Part shown: piece by piece, positions 6,417 through 8,936 of the stretch
Layout of the letters: every line of letters begins with the position of its first letter
Numbering within the stretch: the first letter of the stretch is position 1
Source: Deltaproteobacteria bacterium
GTDB lineage: Bacteria; Myxococcota_A; UBA796; UBA2385
DNA length: 8,936 nucleotides
Direction of reading: 5' to 3'
Assembly (NCBI GenBank): GCA_947462115.1
Contig: CANHON010000184.1
Coordinates: 1 to 8,936 of the forward strand
Position numbers and translations under genes: made by a program
The notes under the pieces: model-generated
The model's database searches: none
What the model was told of the DNA's origin: nothing
What the model saw: the letters and a program-made list of their open reading frames with translations, nothing else

Positions 6417-8081
6417 TCAATCCGCGCGGGGTCGCGCCCACGCGGCGCCGTCCTGGGCCCGGCGATCGGGGGGGCCCCAGGCCGCCGCCGCCGCCCCGAC
6501 CCAGGGCTCCATCACGACGATCACGGCGAGGGCCTCGGGCCAGGGCGAGAGGGGCAGCGGCTGGCGACCCGCCGCCAAGCCGCCCAGGGCCGCGGCCTGC
6601 TCCGCCGGAAACAGCCCGGGGACGAGGCCGGGACGGTTCGGGTCGAGGGCCAAAACGCGCCCGTGGCGGGGTTGATCGGCCAGCGGACGCTGGGGGTGGA
6701 CGCCTGGGCCGGCTGCCGGCAGCACCACCAGGGGCCCGGGCGGCAGGCCGTCGAGGGCAGCGGCGATCGCGCTCGGCGGGGCGGCGGCGGTCGGCAGCGG
6801 AAGCGGAAGCGGCGAGGCCAGCCCCAGATCGACGGCCACCAGGGCGATCAGGGCCCACTTGCGGGACGGCCGACCCGCCGAGAGCCGCGCCGCCCCCACC
6901 GAGGCCAAGGCCGCGAGCCCCACCGCCGCCACCGGGAGCAGGCGCCCGTGGTGGTTCACGAGCCCGGCGAGCGGCGCGAGGCCGAGCAGGGCCGCCGCGG
7001 GGTTGGCGAGGCCGGTGGGCTGGCCCATCCAGCACAGCGTCGGCCCCAGCGCGGCGCCGATGAGCAGGGCCGTGGCGGGCCCCCAGCGGCGCAGGGCAGC
7101 CCCGCCGGCGAAGGCGGCCAAAACAACGACGCTGAGCCCCAAATAGCCGGGGTGGACCCGGATCAGCGCGTCTCCCCAGTCCACCGCCCCTGGCCGCAGC
7201 AGGCTCGCGAGGTCGGCCCCGCGCCAGGGGTTCAGCGCCCACAGCGGCTCAAAGCCGAGGGGCGGCGCCCCGCTGCGGTGCCCGAGCCCGCCGAGGCGAT
7301 CGAGGTGGGGCCAGGCGACCGGCGCGACCAGAACAACGGCCACGAGACCGCTCCCGACAAAGGACCGCCGCGAGGCGCCCAGGCGGAGCGCGCCCCAGCC
7401 GACCAGCAGGAGCAGGACCGCGCCGGCCCACGCCTGGAGCAGCCCCGCCGCGGGCAGCAGGCCCAGCGCGAGGCCGGCGCCCAGGCTCGACCGCCAGCCG
7501 GGGCGCCCGAGCGCGGCGAGGCCGAAGCACAGCAGGCCGAGGCCGAGATCTTCGGTGAGCCCGGAGCAGAGCCCGCCCAGGAAGGCCGGCGACCAAGCCA
7601 CCGCGAGCCCGCCCAGCAGCGGCGCCCCGCCCAGGCGCCGGGCCAGGGAAGCCCCGCCCAAAAAAGCCATCAGCACGCCGATCAGCACCACCCCGTTGTA
7701 GCCGAGCGCCGCCCCATCGAGGCCCAGCGCCCCGCCGAAGCGCCCGAGCAGCGCGGCGATCAGGGTGGGCAGCGGGTCGATGACCGGCCAGGGCCCCGGG
7801 CGCAGCAGCAGGCCCTCGGTGTCGGTCGGCCAGCCGGGCAGGGCGGCGGCGTGCCAGCCCTGCACCCACAGGTGGCCCCAGAGCTCGGCGCCGGGGCTGC
7901 CGACGATCCGGCCAGGGGCGGCGAGCAGGCCGAGCGCCGGCACGGCGGCGATCCCGGCGCCGAACAACAGCTTGAGCCCTGATGACGGTCGCGACAGCCC
8001 GCACCCCCTGTCCCCTGACCTATGCTGGCCGGGGCAGCGCGGGGCGGCCCACGCAGGCGCCCGGTCTCGGCGCGCGGGCAC
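6417..8081 (-). CDS. Polytopic membrane protein, probable GT-C-type glycosyltransferase-like protein
   Basis: A 554-residue protein with about 11-13 hydrophobic segments (roughly 37-55, 104-118, 129-148, 152-172, 178-216, 217-236, 241-258, 311-330, 334-351, 360-376, 380-400, 408-424) and a soluble C-terminal part of about 120 residues. After helix 1 a loop contains GAELWGHLWVQGW and a later loop DP-PTLIAALLGRFGG, a layout seen in GT-C-like membrane proteins; HPGYLGLSVVVLA before a mid-protein helix and QPRHGRVLALDPNRPG in the C-terminal part resemble conserved patches of the same proteins. The likely role is transfer of a sugar from a polyprenyl carrier at the outer face of the inner membrane; this is inference from architecture. 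The GTG start at 8081 has no good ribosome-binding site, and residues 1-36 are Arg/Pro-rich. The true start may be nearer helix 1, for example TTG at 7967, with AGGG upstream. Third-position GC bias supports this frame over the overlapping plus-strand frame. Confidence 0.75.
   Translation of the reverse strand: MPARRDRAPAWAAPRCPGQHRSGDRGCGLSRPSSGLKLLFGAGIAAVPALGLLAAPGRIVGSPGAELWGHLWVQGWHAAALPGWPTDTEGLLLRPGPWPVIDPLPTLIAALLGRFGGALGLDGAALGYNGVVLIGVLMAFLGGASLARRLGGAPLLGGLAVAWSPAFLGGLCSGLTEDLGLGLLCFGLAALGRPGWRSSLGAGLALGLLPAAGLLQAWAGAVLLLLVGWGALRLGASRRSFVGSGLVAVVLVAPVAWPHLDRLGGLGHRSGAPPLGFEPLWALNPWRGADLASLLRPGAVDWGDALIRVHPGYLGLSVVVLAAFAGGAALRRWGPATALLIGAALGPTLCWMGQPTGLANPAAALLGLAPLAGLVNHHGRLLPVAAVGLAALASVGAARLSAGRPSRKWALIALVAVDLGLASPLPLPLPTAAAPPSAIAAALDGLPPGPLVVLPAAGPGVHPQRPLADQPRHGRVLALDPNRPGLVPGLFPAEQAAALGGLAAGRQPLPLSPWPEALAVIVVMEPWVGAAAAAWGPPDRRAQDGAAWARPRAD
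8021..8026 (+). promoter_or_regulatory. Possible -10 element for the DUF2079-like gene
   Basis: TATGCT, a 4/6 match to TATAAT in an otherwise AT-poor region, lies about 75 bases upstream of the ATG at 8102. No recognisable -35 is present at 16-18 bp. It falls inside the doubtful N-terminal extension of the divergent membrane-protein gene, which weakly favours a shorter start for that gene. Confidence 0.25.
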
Positions 8082-8101
8082 GACCGCCCACGGGGAGCAG
8101 C

Positions 8102-8936
8102 ATGGCCGAAGGGGAGCCCAAGGGCAGCGGGCAGGCGGGCGGGGCCTGGGGCGCCGCGCAGACCGCCCTGTCGTGGATCGTCGTGGTTGGCGTGCCTGTG
8201 GTCATCTGCGCCGCCTGGATCCACCACAACCTCGGCCACGTAGACGGGCACGAGGCGCAGGTGCGGCCCTTGGGCGGCCTCGCCTACGCCACCTTCGTCC
8301 AGCTCGCCGACAACTTCGCGCGCGGCGCCGGCTGGGTGCAGACGGTCCACCAAGGCTATGCCCAAGATTGGCGCTGGGGAGGGCATTTTACCCCGCTGTT
8401 CCCGGTGATGTCCTGGCTCAGCGGCCTCTCCGACAGCCCCTGGGCCTTGGCCCGCCTGCAGGTGATCGCCGTGGGGCTCGGCGTGCTCGCCTCGGCGCGC
8501 CTGGGCTGGGCCGAGGGCCGGGCGGTCGGGGCCCTCATCGGGGCCGCGCTCTACGCCGGCTCGGCGCCCATCATGTTGATGGCCTTGGCAGACTACCAAG
8601 ACATCGTGCTCATGATCCCGGCCCTGCCGCTGGCCTTTTGGGCGGCCCGCCACGGCAGCGCGCTCGCTTTTGTGCTCTGCGCCGCCCTGCTCGGCTGCAC
8701 CCGCGAGGAGGCCCTGGTGCTGCTGCCGGTGGTGGGCCTGGCCGGCGGGCTGCCCCGGGCGGTGCTCGGCGCGCTGGTCTCCGTCGGCTTTGTCGGGATC
8801 TACGCCGCGGAGGCGGCCTCGAGCTACGGCAACCCCCTGCTCACCATCGCCTCCTTCGAGGCCAAGGCGGCGTCGGCGCCGGTGATGCGGATCCCCCCGA
8901 TCCCTTGGTCGCTCTACGGCTTCATGGGCGGCCCCG
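8102..8936 (+). CDS. DUF2079-like polytopic membrane protein (3' truncated by window edge)
   Basis: The frame from ATG 8102 stays open to the right edge, giving 278 complete codons. GGGGAG at 8092-8097 is the ribosome-binding site. A short hydrophilic Gly-rich N-terminus precedes helix 1 (about 22-40); a periplasmic loop with DGHEAQV and then FVQLADNFARGAGWVQTVHQG leads to GGHFTPLFPVMSWL (93-106), the 'HFsP' region typical of DUF2079 membrane proteins. Further hydrophobic segments lie at about 97-110, 116-132, 141-161, 167-181, 187-198, 204-215 and 219-235. ADYQDIVLMIPALPLAFWA and GCTREEALVLLPV match the family's conserved acidic/aromatic patch and its (V/T)(R/K)E(E/D) motif. DUF2079 proteins have GT-C-like topology and no established substrate; sugar transfer from a lipid carrier is the usual guess. 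It is divergent from the other polytopic gene, which suggests related envelope functions or a shared control region. Confidence 0.8.
   Translation, partial: MAEGEPKGSGQAGGAWGAAQTALSWIVVVGVPVVICAAWIHHNLGHVDGHEAQVRPLGGLAYATFVQLADNFARGAGWVQTVHQGYAQDWRWGGHFTPLFPVMSWLSGLSDSPWALARLQVIAVGLGVLASARLGWAEGRAVGALIGAALYAGSAPIMLMALADYQDIVLMIPALPLAFWAARHGSALAFVLCAALLGCTREEALVLLPVVGLAGGLPRAVLGALVSVGFVGIYAAEAASSYGNPLLTIASFEAKAASAPVMRIPPIPWSLYGFMGGP

Noticed and set aside
6663..7982. 439-codon plus-strand open frame opposite the polytopic membrane protein.
   Set aside because: The translation is dominated by Gln, Arg, Gly and Pro without any domain pattern, whereas the minus frame gives regular membrane helices and strong third-position GC bias.

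Overview
The window comes from a very GC-rich bacterial chromosome (roughly 70% G+C by eye, strongly G/C-biased third codon positions, GTG/TTG starts in use). A membrane-anchored protein with a long Lys/Ala/Pro stalk, an Hsp70/J-domain pair outside a dnaK-grpE context, a lone PilZ protein and paired polytopic glycosyltransferase-like proteins together suggest a Myxococcota-type (deltaproteobacterial) genome. That placement is inference. I see no tRNA, rRNA, CRISPR array, insertion sequence or phage gene. Coding density is very high: no gene-free stretch reaches 300 bases, and the longest are 4954-5149 and 6260-6416.

Layout. Bases 2-3898 are a same-strand run on +: the 3' end of a membrane-anchored protein (perhaps the tail of a Ser/Thr kinase), an inositol monophosphatase-family enzyme that starts on the last base of the preceding stop codon, a 520-residue Hsp70 with no helical lid, and a small J-domain protein with a TPR-like tail. 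The J gene runs 22 bp into the convergent 3' end of a minus-strand zinc-independent MDR oxidoreductase (3877-4953). A 196-bp divergent intergenic region follows, with a candidate sigma70 promoter whose spacer holds a perfect 13-bp palindrome. It leads into a single-domain PilZ protein (5150-5599). That gene stops 3 bp from the convergent end of a membrane-anchored SRPBCC-fold protein with an alanine-rich tail (5603-6259, minus). Further on are a large polytopic membrane protein on minus (6417-8081) and, divergent from it, a DUF2079-like polytopic protein that runs off the right edge (8102-8936).

How the genes fit together. The clearest functional unit is the Hsp70/J pair. The Hsp70 keeps the residues that in DnaK receive the J-domain HPD signal (R167, N170, linker Asp) but ends just after the beta substrate-binding domain, so it looks like a lidless chaperone with its own partner. 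The phosphatase is translationally coupled to the upstream membrane protein. The two polytopic proteins at the right edge form a divergent pair with GT-C-type architecture and may act on lipid-linked sugars at the cell envelope; no substrate can be read from the sequence. The MDR, PilZ and SRPBCC genes look like independent single-gene units.
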